Shown here one piece after another: positions 1 to 5,973 of a DNA stretch of 8,169 nucleotides. Numbering within the stretch: the stretch's first letter is position 1; each line of letters starts with the position of its first letter. The notes beneath the pieces are model-generated. The model searched no databases, was not told where the DNA came from, and was given only the letters and a program-made list of their open reading frames with translations. The stretch is from Gammaproteobacteria bacterium (GTDB lineage: Bacteria > Pseudomonadota > Gammaproteobacteria > UBA9214): NCBI GenBank assembly GCA_029864225.1, contig JAOTTU010000087.1, positions 1 to 8,169 of the forward strand, in the 5' to 3' direction. The translations under genes were made by a program, and so were the position numbers.

Positions 1-1
1 C

Positions 2-1030
2 GATACCCTGATGTACAAGACCGTCTGGTGGGCCATGGGGCATTCCTCCCAGCAGATCAATGTCTCGGCGCACGTCGCGATCTGGTACCTGATCGCCGCG
101 GTGGTGCTCGGCGCAAAGCCGCTCTCCGAAAAGGTCAGCCGCATGGCGTTCCTGATGTACATCCTGTTTCTGCAGCTTGCCAGTGCGCATCACCTGCTGG
201 TCGAACCGGGTATCAGTTCCGAGTGGAAGATCTTCAACACCAGTTACGCCCTGTACCTGGCCGTACTCGGCAGCATGCTCCACGGCATGACCGTTCCCGG
301 CTCGATCGAGGCTGCGCAGCGCGCGCGTGGTTACACCAACGGCCTGTTCGAGTGGCTGCGCAAGGCGCCGTGGGGAAATCCGGCCTTCTCCGGCATGTTC
401 ATGTCCCTGGTTATGTTCGGTTTCCTGGGCGGTATCTCCGGCGTGGTCTTGGGTACCGAACAGATCAACCTGATCATGCACAACACCATCTATGTCCCGG
501 GCCATTTTCATGCCACCGTGGTAGCCGGCACCACCCTGGCCTTCATGGCAGGCACCTACCTGCTGGTACCGCTTATCTTTCAGCGCGAGTTGATCATGAA
601 GGGGCTGGCGAAGTGGCAACCCTACGTGTTCGGTCTCGGCGTTATGGGCATTTCAGTGTTCATGATGGGCGCTGGTACGCTTGGCGTGCCAAGACGTGTC
701 TGGGACATCACCGGCGCCGACGCGGCACTCAAGTATGACTACTCCGGTGCGGCCTACCTGATGATGGGCCTGAATGGCATCAGCGCCATCATGGCCGCGC
801 TCGGCGGTTTTCTCTTCATCGTAATCATTGTCGGCTCGGTCCTGTTCGGCAAGCGTACCGGGGACAAGCCGCTGGAAGGTCTCACCATGACAACGGCTAC
901 CAAATACGGCAGTGCGGAGAGCATCAGAATCCCGGGAACTGTGGTGCTGGTTGCAGTGTTCTTCACGTCCTTTGTCCTGTACTACTTCATCAACTGGAAG
1001 TACCTGGCGGAAGTATGGCCACTGCGCTGA
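2..1030 (+). CDS. B-family (ba3-like) heme-copper oxidoreductase subunit I, 5' truncated; probable nitric oxide reductase
   Basis: The reading frame is open to the left window edge, so only about 342 C-terminal residues are seen. These run from the helix equivalent to TM VI of Thermus ba3 oxidase to the stop, and are strongly hydrophobic. Visible metal ligands are the CuB His of the GH motif (codon 41-43), the HH pair (188-193) in AHHLLVEPG, and HNTIYVPGHFH, with the active-site heme His (503-505) and low-spin heme His (509-511). The NPAF, HNT..VPGHFH and VPRR motifs match family B rather than A, C or cNOR. Four residues after the GH His, where oxygen reductases of this family have the crosslinked Tyr, the codon at 53-55 encodes Gln. 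From family knowledge, Tyr loss marks NO reductases (sNOR, eNOR and bNOR types). I infer NO reduction at the membrane; a divergent oxidase remains possible. Subunit II with CuA would lie upstream, outside the window. ctaB overlaps its 3' end. Confidence 0.88.
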   Translation, partial: DTLMYKTVWWAMGHSSQQINVSAHVAIWYLIAAVVLGAKPLSEKVSRMAFLMYILFLQLASAHHLLVEPGISSEWKIFNTSYALYLAVLGSMLHGMTVPGSIEAAQRARGYTNGLFEWLRKAPWGNPAFSGMFMSLVMFGFLGGISGVVLGTEQINLIMHNTIYVPGHFHATVVAGTTLAFMAGTYLLVPLIFQRELIMKGLAKWQPYVFGLGVMGISVFMMGAGTLGVPRRVWDITGADAALKYDYSGAAYLMMGLNGISAIMAALGGFLFIVIIVGSVLFGKRTGDKPLEGLTMTTATKYGSAESIRIPGTVVLVAVFFTSFVLYYFINWKYLAEVWPLR

Positions 1031-1917
1031 TCAGTCGTGGTGATGGCATCCCGGTGAAGGAGACGCTGGCACTCGTATACTCGGTATTCAAGCTGCGCAT
1101 CGGGTTTGCCATCATGTTCACCGCGCTGGCGGGTGTAGCTGTGTCGCCCGGGCAGGCGCCGGGTGCAGTGCAGGTTGCGTTGCTGGCAGTGGCCGTGTTG
1201 TTGTCATCGGCCAGTGCCGGCGCCTTCAATATGTACATGGAGCGAGATCTCGATGCGCGGATGAACCGCACCCGCAACCGGCCCTTTGTGACCGGGCGGT
1301 TCAATGCCAATGCTTACTGGCTTGCCGGTATCCTGCTGCTGCTGGCGGTTGCCATCACGGCTGCCACACTCGCGACCAATGCCGTTGCTGCGTTCTACGT
1401 TTTCATGGGCGCTTTCGTGTACGGCGTGGTCTACACCGTCTGGCTCAAACGCCGTACCTGGATGAATATCGTCATCGGCGGCCTCGCGGGCAGCTTTGCC
1501 ATCCTTGCGGGTGCTGCCGCGGTTGACCCCGGACTTGCTCCGGCGCCGGTGATCCTGGCGGTTGTGCTGTTTCTGTGGACGCCGCCACACTTCTGGAGCC
1601 TGGCATTCAAGTACAAGGACGAGTATTCGGCCGCTGGCGTTCCCATGTTGCCGGTGGTGGTCCGGGATGCTACGGCCGCATGGATCATACTGGCGCACTC
1701 CGTAGTACTCGTCGCCCTCTCGCTGTTGCCGGTCATGTATGGCCTGGGCTGGATCTATCTGCTGGGCGCAGCCCTGGGTGGCGCCAGATTTGTGTGGACC
1801 AGTATCGGTCTCGTCCGTGACCCGTCACCCGGGATGGCCATGATCAATTTTCATGCCTCACTGGTACAGCTGAGCCTCCTGCTTGCCGGTGCCATCCTGG
1901 ATGCCTGGCTGCTCTGA
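1015..1917 (+). CDS. ctaB: Protoheme IX farnesyltransferase (heme O synthase)
   Basis: This 300-residue integral membrane protein of the UbiA prenyltransferase superfamily attaches a farnesyl group to heme b to give heme O, the precursor of heme A. The Asp-rich prenyl-diphosphate site is seen as NMYMERDLDARMNRTRNRP at residues 72-90, with N72, E76, D78 and D80. Further family signatures are the YTVWLKRRTWMNIVIGG segment and TPPHFWSLAFKYKDEY, and about eight or nine hydrophobic helices follow one another. Length is normal for the family. The ATG overlaps the last 16 bases of the oxidase gene, so the two are translationally linked and the enzyme probably supplies the O/A-type heme of that oxidoreductase. 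No heme A synthase (ctaA) is visible, so whether the heme is O or A is open. Confidence 0.95.
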   Translation: MATALISRGDGIPVKETLALVYSVFKLRIGFAIMFTALAGVAVSPGQAPGAVQVALLAVAVLLSSASAGAFNMYMERDLDARMNRTRNRPFVTGRFNANAYWLAGILLLLAVAITAATLATNAVAAFYVFMGAFVYGVVYTVWLKRRTWMNIVIGGLAGSFAILAGAAAVDPGLAPAPVILAVVLFLWTPPHFWSLAFKYKDEYSAAGVPMLPVVVRDATAAWIILAHSVVLVALSLLPVMYGLGWIYLLGAALGGARFVWTSIGLVRDPSPGMAMINFHASLVQLSLLLAGAILDAWLL

Positions 1918-1937
1918 CGCCTCTTATTAATCGATTT

Positions 1938-1962
1938 GACACAGAGACACAGAGAACGCAGA
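1938..1962. repeat. Short tandem repeat GACACAGA
   Basis: Two exact copies of GACACAGA (1938-1945, 1946-1953) are followed by a diverged third unit, GAACGCAGA (1954-1962). It lies just downstream of ctaB. Its function is not known; it may be a low-complexity intergenic repeat. Confidence 0.6.
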
Positions 1963-2073
1963 GAAAGTCATGTTTTGCAGTAGTGCCTGGATCCATTCCT
2001 GCTGGTGGCCTGTATTGTTCTCCCGGTTGCGTTATTGACTCCACATCCCCGGCGCCTCTGCGATGAATAATTG

Positions 2074-2079
2074 AGAAGG
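2074..2079 (+). promoter_or_regulatory. Ribosome binding site deciding the senC start
   Basis: AGAAGG lies six bases before the ATG at 2086. This favours that ATG over the in-frame TTG at 2071, which would place the ribosome site inside the coding region. Confidence 0.65.
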
Positions 2080-2085
2080 TTATTG

Positions 2086-3006
2086 ATGAATCCGCTACGA
2101 CCAATGGTATTCCTGGTTCTGGTCTTGACGGCCATGGCCGGCAGTGCTCAGTCACCGGATCATGCGGCAGCCGGGCATAACCCTGACCCGGCCGCTCATG
2201 ATATTGGTGCAGGCGGACATGTTGATGCAAGTGCAGGGCCTTCCCATGATAGCGCCGCACATGAGCCGGGGCCGGGCTATGATGAGGCTGCAGCACTTGC
2301 TCTGAGCCAGGAGGCCGTTGGCCGGACCGTGGGCGATTACACCTTCCTTGACGGCAAGGGCCGGGAAATTGCGTTGAGTTCTTTACGCGGAAAACCGGTG
2401 GTGATCAGCCTGATCTATACAAGCTGTTACCATGTCTGCCCTACCATCACGACCAACCTGGCAAGCGTGGTCAAGGTCGCAAGGGATGCCCTCGGAGAGG
2501 ACAGTTTTTCGCTATTGACCATTGGTTTTGACACCCCGAACGACACCCCCGACCGCATGCGCGTGTTTGCCGGGCAGCGCGGGATCGATATCAATGACTG
2601 GCATTTTGTCAGTGCCGGTGCCGAGACCATGCGCGGCCTGTCCGCTGATGTCGGGTTCAGCTATTTCAGCTCCCCCAAGGGCTTTGATCATATGATCCAG
2701 GCCACAGTGCTGGATGGGGAGGGCAAGGTCTATCGCCAGGTTTACGGGATGGCGCCCGAGCCGCCGTCCGTGGTGGAACCGCTCAAGGAAATCCTCTGGG
2801 GCAAACAGGTTGCTGCGACACCGATTGCCGGGTGGATAAATAATATAAAATTGTTTTGTACCGTGTATGACCCGACGACCGGCAAGTATCAATTTGATTA
2901 TTCACCCTTTATCGGTTTCGGGATTGGCGTGCTGGTGCTCAGCGGGATTGCGTGGGTGATTGTCCGCAGCTGGCGCGAATCCTCATCGTCGGGACCGGCT
3001 GTATGA
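2086..3006 (+). CDS. senC: SCO1/SenC-family copper chaperone with His-rich N-terminal region
   Basis: The 306-residue protein starts with a hydrophobic signal or anchor (about residues 7-22). A His-rich, Ala/Gly/Pro-rich segment follows (H26, H31, H38, H45, H54, H59), then the thioredoxin-like SCO domain (about 78-225). The copper-binding CxxxC is C114-YHV-C118, and the third ligand is H202 in FDHM. A C-terminal hydrophobic helix lies at about 275-295, so the domain faces the periplasm between two anchors; the C-terminal extension makes the protein longer than a minimal SCO. SCO proteins deliver copper to CuA of subunit II or act as thiol reductants for that site. Its place after an oxidase subunit I and ctaB fits assembly of that complex. 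The His-rich part may buffer copper, which is inference. A senC gene also follows the sNOR genes in ammonia oxidisers. Confidence 0.93.
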   Translation: MNPLRPMVFLVLVLTAMAGSAQSPDHAAAGHNPDPAAHDIGAGGHVDASAGPSHDSAAHEPGPGYDEAAALALSQEAVGRTVGDYTFLDGKGREIALSSLRGKPVVISLIYTSCYHVCPTITTNLASVVKVARDALGEDSFSLLTIGFDTPNDTPDRMRVFAGQRGIDINDWHFVSAGAETMRGLSADVGFSYFSSPKGFDHMIQATVLDGEGKVYRQVYGMAPEPPSVVEPLKEILWGKQVAATPIAGWINNIKLFCTVYDPTTGKYQFDYSPFIGFGIGVLVLSGIAWVIVRSWRESSSSGPAV

Positions 3007-3076
3007 CAGTGGACGGCGCATGGCGTGCCCTGCAAGCAGTGTATGCCCATGGATCCGTCCGGGAGTCCGGGTACAA

Positions 3077-4660
3077 GTGATCGGTATACGTAGCGTTGCC
3101 AAAGCGGCCTTTGAGGGCGCTGACAACGTATTCAACCGTGCCTTTACCCCGGCGTGGAACCCGCTCTGCCACCTCGGCACCCTGGGCTGGTTTTTCTACT
3201 GGATAGTTATCGTCAGCGGTATCTATCTCTACATCTTTTTCGACACCGGCATCAACCAGGCATACGAATCGCTCGAATATCTAACCAACGTGCAGTGGTA
3301 TGCCGGTGGTGTTATGCGCAGCCTGCACCGCTATGCCTCTGACGCCCTGATCATAGTGATGATGCTGCACCTGCTGCGCGAGTTTGTCATGGACCGTTAT
3401 CGCGGTTCGCGCTGGTTCACCTGGTTTACCGGGGTGCCGCTGCTGTGGCTGGTGTTTGCATGCGGCATCAGTGGCTACTGGATGGTTTGGGATGTGCTGG
3501 CGCAGTACATTGCCATTGCCTCTACCGAATGGCTCGACAGTCTGGGTATCTTTGGCCAGTCGATCGCCCGCAATTTTTTGAACAACGACACGCTGAGCGG
3601 CCGGTTCTTTACGCTCATGGTATTTATCCACATTGCGGTGCCACTCTTCATGTTGCTGGTGATGTGGATCCATATCCAGCGACAAAGAAATGCCAGGGTT
3701 AATCCGCCGGTCGGACTTGCTGTCGGCACTCTGGGTATGCTGCTGGCGCTGTCCCTTGCCAGGCCGGCGCTCAGCCAGGCACCTGCGAACCTGGACAAGG
3801 TGCCATCGGTTATCGACTTTGACTGGTTTTACCTGGTGGCCTACCCGCTACTCGATACCATTCCCGGGCAGACCCTGTGGGCGATAGCCGGGGGCGGGTC
3901 CCTGCTGTTGTTACTGCTGCCCTGGCTCCCCCCGGGTCAACGCAGGGCTACGGCCAGCGTTGATCTCGATAATTGCAATGGTTGTGGACGCTGCGTGGAA
4001 GACTGTCCATTCAGTGCGGTGTCACTGCAGCCACGCACGGATGATGCCGCGTTCTCCCATGAAGCGGTCGTGAGTGACAATTTGTGTACCGGCTGCGGTA
4101 TCTGTGTGGGCGCCTGTCCAACGGCCACTCCCTTCAGGCGCACTTCTGAGCTGATACCCGGTATCGATTTGCCTGACCTGGGTATTCAGGAGCTGCGTGA
4201 GAAAACCTTGTCTGCAATAGCAAACCTGTCCGGAAATGCACGTGTCGTTGTCTTCGGTTGTAGCCATGGTGCGGGGCTGGAACAGCTGCAGGGGGCTGAT
4301 GTTGCCGTTCTCAAGCTGCCATGTGTCGCCATGCTGCCACCCTCGTTTATCGATTTCATGATTACCCGTGGCCATGTCAACGGCGTTTTTCTGACCGGCT
4401 GTGCCGATGGCGACTGTCACTATCGTCTTGGCATTGAATGGACCGGGCAGCGTCTTGCCGGAGAACGTGACCCGTATCTGCGCAAGCGCGTGCCGCGAGA
4501 ACGTATCGCCGAGTCCTGGGCTGGCATCACCCGGAACAAACGCCTGCAACAAGAACTTCGTACTTTCCAGGACAGGCTCAGGGCGCTGCCGCCCTTCAAG
4601 CGGACACCACACAGGTCGACCGGGGTGCGGGCAGGGGAGGCTGCAGAACATCATGCCTAA
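3077..4660 (+). CDS. Fusion: diheme cytochrome b, two [4Fe-4S] ferredoxin motifs and MvhD-like iron-sulfur domain
   Basis: With the GTG start the protein has 527 residues. Residues 19-210 are a cytochrome b/b6-type four-helix domain with two His pairs, H84/H98 and H185/H199. Each pair is 14 apart, as in cytochrome b6, which indicates two b hemes. Two more helices (about 212-232 and 264-284) flank DFDWFYL (247-253), which resembles the PEWY quinol-site motif. Residues 300-311 and 337-348 are two CxxCxxCxxxCP ferredoxin motifs. Residues 390-472 resemble MvhD, the [2Fe-2S] subunit that links hydrogenase to heterodisulfide reductase, with C395, C416, C442 and C447 and the signature GCADGDCHYRLG. 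An even helix number puts the FeS part in the cytoplasm if the N-terminus is there too. I infer electron exchange between a cytoplasmic donor or acceptor and quinone. The alternative start, ATG 3020, adds 19 residues; a GGGAG at 3061-3065 weakly supports the GTG. Confidence 0.88.
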   Translation: MIGIRSVAKAAFEGADNVFNRAFTPAWNPLCHLGTLGWFFYWIVIVSGIYLYIFFDTGINQAYESLEYLTNVQWYAGGVMRSLHRYASDALIIVMMLHLLREFVMDRYRGSRWFTWFTGVPLLWLVFACGISGYWMVWDVLAQYIAIASTEWLDSLGIFGQSIARNFLNNDTLSGRFFTLMVFIHIAVPLFMLLVMWIHIQRQRNARVNPPVGLAVGTLGMLLALSLARPALSQAPANLDKVPSVIDFDWFYLVAYPLLDTIPGQTLWAIAGGGSLLLLLLPWLPPGQRRATASVDLDNCNGCGRCVEDCPFSAVSLQPRTDDAAFSHEAVVSDNLCTGCGICVGACPTATPFRRTSELIPGIDLPDLGIQELREKTLSAIANLSGNARVVVFGCSHGAGLEQLQGADVAVLKLPCVAMLPPSFIDFMITRGHVNGVFLTGCADGDCHYRLGIEWTGQRLAGERDPYLRKRVPRERIAESWAGITRNKRLQQELRTFQDRLRALPPFKRTPHRSTGVRAGEAAEHHA

Positions 4661-5156
4661 GGCGCTCCAGTATTTTGGCCAGTTCATTGCCTATGCGCTG
4701 TTTGCCCTGGTGGTGGGGTATTTTGCAACACAGCCGGCCTATACCCACATGGACCCGGACAAGGCACTGATCAAAATGAGCTTCAGTCACGCCGGAGAGC
4801 ACCTGCAGGAATGCCGGCGGCTGACGCAGGAGGAATTGAACCTTCTGCCGCCCAATATGCGCCGGCCAATGGATTGTCTGCGTAAGCGGGTGGCGCTGCT
4901 GATCGAGCTGGAGCTGGACGGCGCAATTCTCTATCGTGATGAATTGCCGCCTTCGGGCCTGGCCGGTGATGGTGCCTCGACCGCCTACAGGAAGTTTCCC
5001 GTGCCTGCCGGTTCGCACCATCTCGTGGCACGCCTGCGTGACAGCAGGCGCGAAGACGGTTTTGATTACGAGCAGGCGGCAGTGGTTACCCTGGCCCCGC
5101 AGCAGAACTTTGTTATCGATTTCCGGCCGGAACTGGGCGGATTCCTGTTTCTGTGA
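4653..5156 (+). CDS. Membrane-anchored protein of unknown function
   Basis: I do not recognise this 167-residue protein. It has one N-terminal hydrophobic helix (about residues 8-26) after a short basic start, then a soluble part probably in the periplasm. That part has two cysteines (C54, C75) and alternating beta-strand-like stretches: VALLIELELDG, then VPAGSHHLVARLRD, then VVTLAPQQNFVIDF, ending in GGFLFL. This looks like a small beta-sandwich, but that is a guess from the pattern. The ATG overlaps the end of the cytochrome b fusion gene by eight bases and GGGGAGG lies upstream (4634-4640), so it is co-translated with that gene. It may be an accessory or assembly factor of the fusion protein or of the oxidoreductase. 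An in-frame upstream start at 4401 would lie deep inside the fusion gene and is not credible. Confidence 0.8.
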   Translation: MPKALQYFGQFIAYALFALVVGYFATQPAYTHMDPDKALIKMSFSHAGEHLQECRRLTQEELNLLPPNMRRPMDCLRKRVALLIELELDGAILYRDELPPSGLAGDGASTAYRKFPVPAGSHHLVARLRDSRREDGFDYEQAAVVTLAPQQNFVIDFRPELGGFLFL

Positions 5157-5163
5157 GGATGCC

Positions 5164-5556
5164 ATGGCGCTGATCGAGTGGAAAGACGAATTTTCCGTGG
5201 GTGTGCCTGATGTTGATCACGAGCACCAGGAGCTCATCGGGCTCATCAACGACCTGCATGACGCCATATCGAGCGGCGATGGCGAATACACAGTGATGGA
5301 TTTTCTCGGCGAGATCTATGCACATGTCTCAGCGCATTTTGCACTGGAAGAGAAAATCATGCGTGAACGCAAGTATGACCAGTATGCGGAGCACAAGGCG
5401 GATCACGAGAACCTGCTGGATGAATTGCGCGACATCATGGACGACTACGAGGAGAACGCCTGGTTCAGCGATAACGAATTCGCGGAAGCAGTCGGAAAAT
5501 GGTTTGGAAATCACTTCAGGACCAGGGATGCCCGCTTGCATAAACACCTGGGATAG
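5164..5556 (+). CDS. Bacteriohemerythrin
   Basis: This 130-residue, single-domain, soluble four-helix protein binds O2 or NO at a non-heme diiron site. All seven expected ligands are present with normal spacing: H21 (DHEHQEL), H58 and E62 (HFALE), H77 and H81 (HKADH), and H117 and D122 (HFRTRD). The N-terminal EWKDEFSVGVPDVDHEH is typical of the family. There is no signal peptide, so it is cytoplasmic. The ATG follows the previous stop by seven bases, and TGAGGA overlapping that stop serves as ribosome binding site, so it belongs to the same transcript. In an operon that may reduce NO, it could scavenge or deliver NO or O2, or protect the iron-sulfur domains of the fusion protein. That role is inferred from position only. 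Confidence 0.95.
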   Translation: MALIEWKDEFSVGVPDVDHEHQELIGLINDLHDAISSGDGEYTVMDFLGEIYAHVSAHFALEEKIMRERKYDQYAEHKADHENLLDELRDIMDDYEENAWFSDNEFAEAVGKWFGNHFRTRDARLHKHLG

Positions 5557-5578
5557 GGATGTCCAGAGACCCGCGGGA

Positions 5579-5592
5579 TTGCAGGGTGCGTT
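5579..5592. repeat. Partial copy of the GTGCGTT intergenic repeat
   Basis: TTGCAGGGTGCGTT matches 5739-5752 with one change (TTGCAGGGTACGTT) and 5831-5844 with two (TTGTAGAGTGCGTT). The second palindrome arm is not kept here. Confidence 0.55.
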
Positions 5593-5620
5593 ATACTAAT
5601 CGTCGGCGCTTTCCTGTAGG

Positions 5621-5644
5621 TTGGGCAAAGCGCAGCGTGCCCAA
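5621..5644. repeat. Stem-loop TTGGGCA/TGCCCAA downstream of hemerythrin gene
   Basis: Perfect 7-base arms (5621-5627 and 5638-5644) enclose a 10-base loop, 64 bases after the hemerythrin stop. No T run follows, so it is more likely a repeat element than a classical intrinsic terminator, though it could stabilise or end the transcript. Confidence 0.55.
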
Positions 5645-5687
5645 AGCATGTAGGAACCATGCTACAGATAGGCACGTCATGTTCATT

Positions 5688-5752
5688 CCTTTGCCCATCC
5701 TGCGAGCTTTGTTTATGCGTTCCACGCACCGAAATAAATTGCAGGGTACGTT
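5688..5752. repeat. Composite intergenic repeat, copy A
   Basis: The copy starts with CCTTTGCCCATCCTGC (5688-5703), found again exactly at 5794-5809. It continues with the short palindrome TGCGTTCCACGCA (5716-5728), CCGAAATAAATTGC, and the start of another repeat arm. Copy B has the same order of blocks. Confidence 0.6.
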
Positions 5753-5774
5753 TTCGCAGAGACTCCCGGGATTT

Positions 5775-5805
5775 GATGGGCACGGCCTTGCGGCCTTTGC
5801 CCATC
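5775..5805. repeat. Stem-loop GATGGGCA/TGCCCATC
   Basis: Perfect 8-base arms (5775-5782, 5798-5805) enclose a loop that itself contains a direct repeat (CGGCCTT, GCGGCCTT). It has the same core, GGGCA/TGCCC, as the stem-loop at 5621-5644 and overlaps the start of copy B. Confidence 0.6.
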
Positions 5806-5870
5806 CTGCAGCCTCGGCATCCCCGTGCAATTGTAGAGTGCGTTCAACGCACCGAAATATATTGCGGAGC
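5794..5870. repeat. Composite intergenic repeat, copy B
   Basis: CCTTTGCCCATCCTGC (5794-5809) is followed by the best-preserved palindrome, GTGCGTTCAACGCAC (5838-5852, 7-base arms around one base), then CGAAATATATTGC. The last block matches copy A (CGAAATAAATTGC) with one change. Confidence 0.65.
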
Positions 5871-5932
5871 AGGTTCTATTTTCGAACAGGGCACGCTGCA
5901 CGAAGTACGCCCTACGCATTGTGGAGTGCCTA

Positions 5933-5973
5933 GCAGGCGCGATATGTTAAGGAGCGGGGTCAATCGCGCCTGC
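5933..5973. terminator. 11-base inverted repeat beyond the 3' end of nirN; possible terminator
   Basis: GCAGGCGCGAT (5933-5943) and ATCGCGCCTGC (5963-5973) are perfect arms with a 19-base loop, beginning 37 bases past the nirN stop on the - strand. No T run follows on either strand, so termination is only possible, not shown. A second pair, GGAGC (5951-5955) and GCTCC (5979-5983), could form an alternative stem. Confidence 0.4.

Larger units (their letters stand above)
1918..2085. other. Intergenic gap between ctaB and senC with short tandem repeat
   Basis: These 168 bases hold no convincing gene. They contain an 8-base tandem repeat near the left end and a ribosome binding site at the right end. 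I saw no FNR/DNR-type TTGAT-N4-ATCAA palindrome and no stem-loop followed by a T run. TTGACA at 1936-1941 resembles a -35 box, but it has no matching -10 box at normal spacing. Whether senC has its own promoter here is undecided. Confidence 0.5.

Noticed and set aside
28..738. A 236-residue frame overlapping the oxidase gene on the same strand
   Set aside because: The composition is rich in Arg, His and Pro without membrane segments, and the other frame carries all heme-copper motifs.
2..1030. Ordinary oxygen-reducing ba3 oxidase, or classical NorB
   Set aside because: The Tyr essential for O2 reduction is replaced by Gln, while the VPGHFH and NPAF motifs are of B-family type, unlike NorB. 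A diverged oxidase remains a minor alternative.
1918..2085. FNR/DNR/NNR operator expected for denitrification genes
   Set aside because: I searched by eye in this gap, at 7592-7689 and at 5557-6010 for TTGAT-N4-ATCAA-like palindromes and found none; promoters probably lie outside the window.
2960..3076. Upstream starts for the cytochrome b fusion (TTG 2960, ATG 3020)
   Set aside because: TTG 2960 would overlap senC by 47 bases. The extra residues (Arg/Pro/Cys-rich) do not look like a cytochrome b N-terminus. ATG 3020 cannot be fully excluded.
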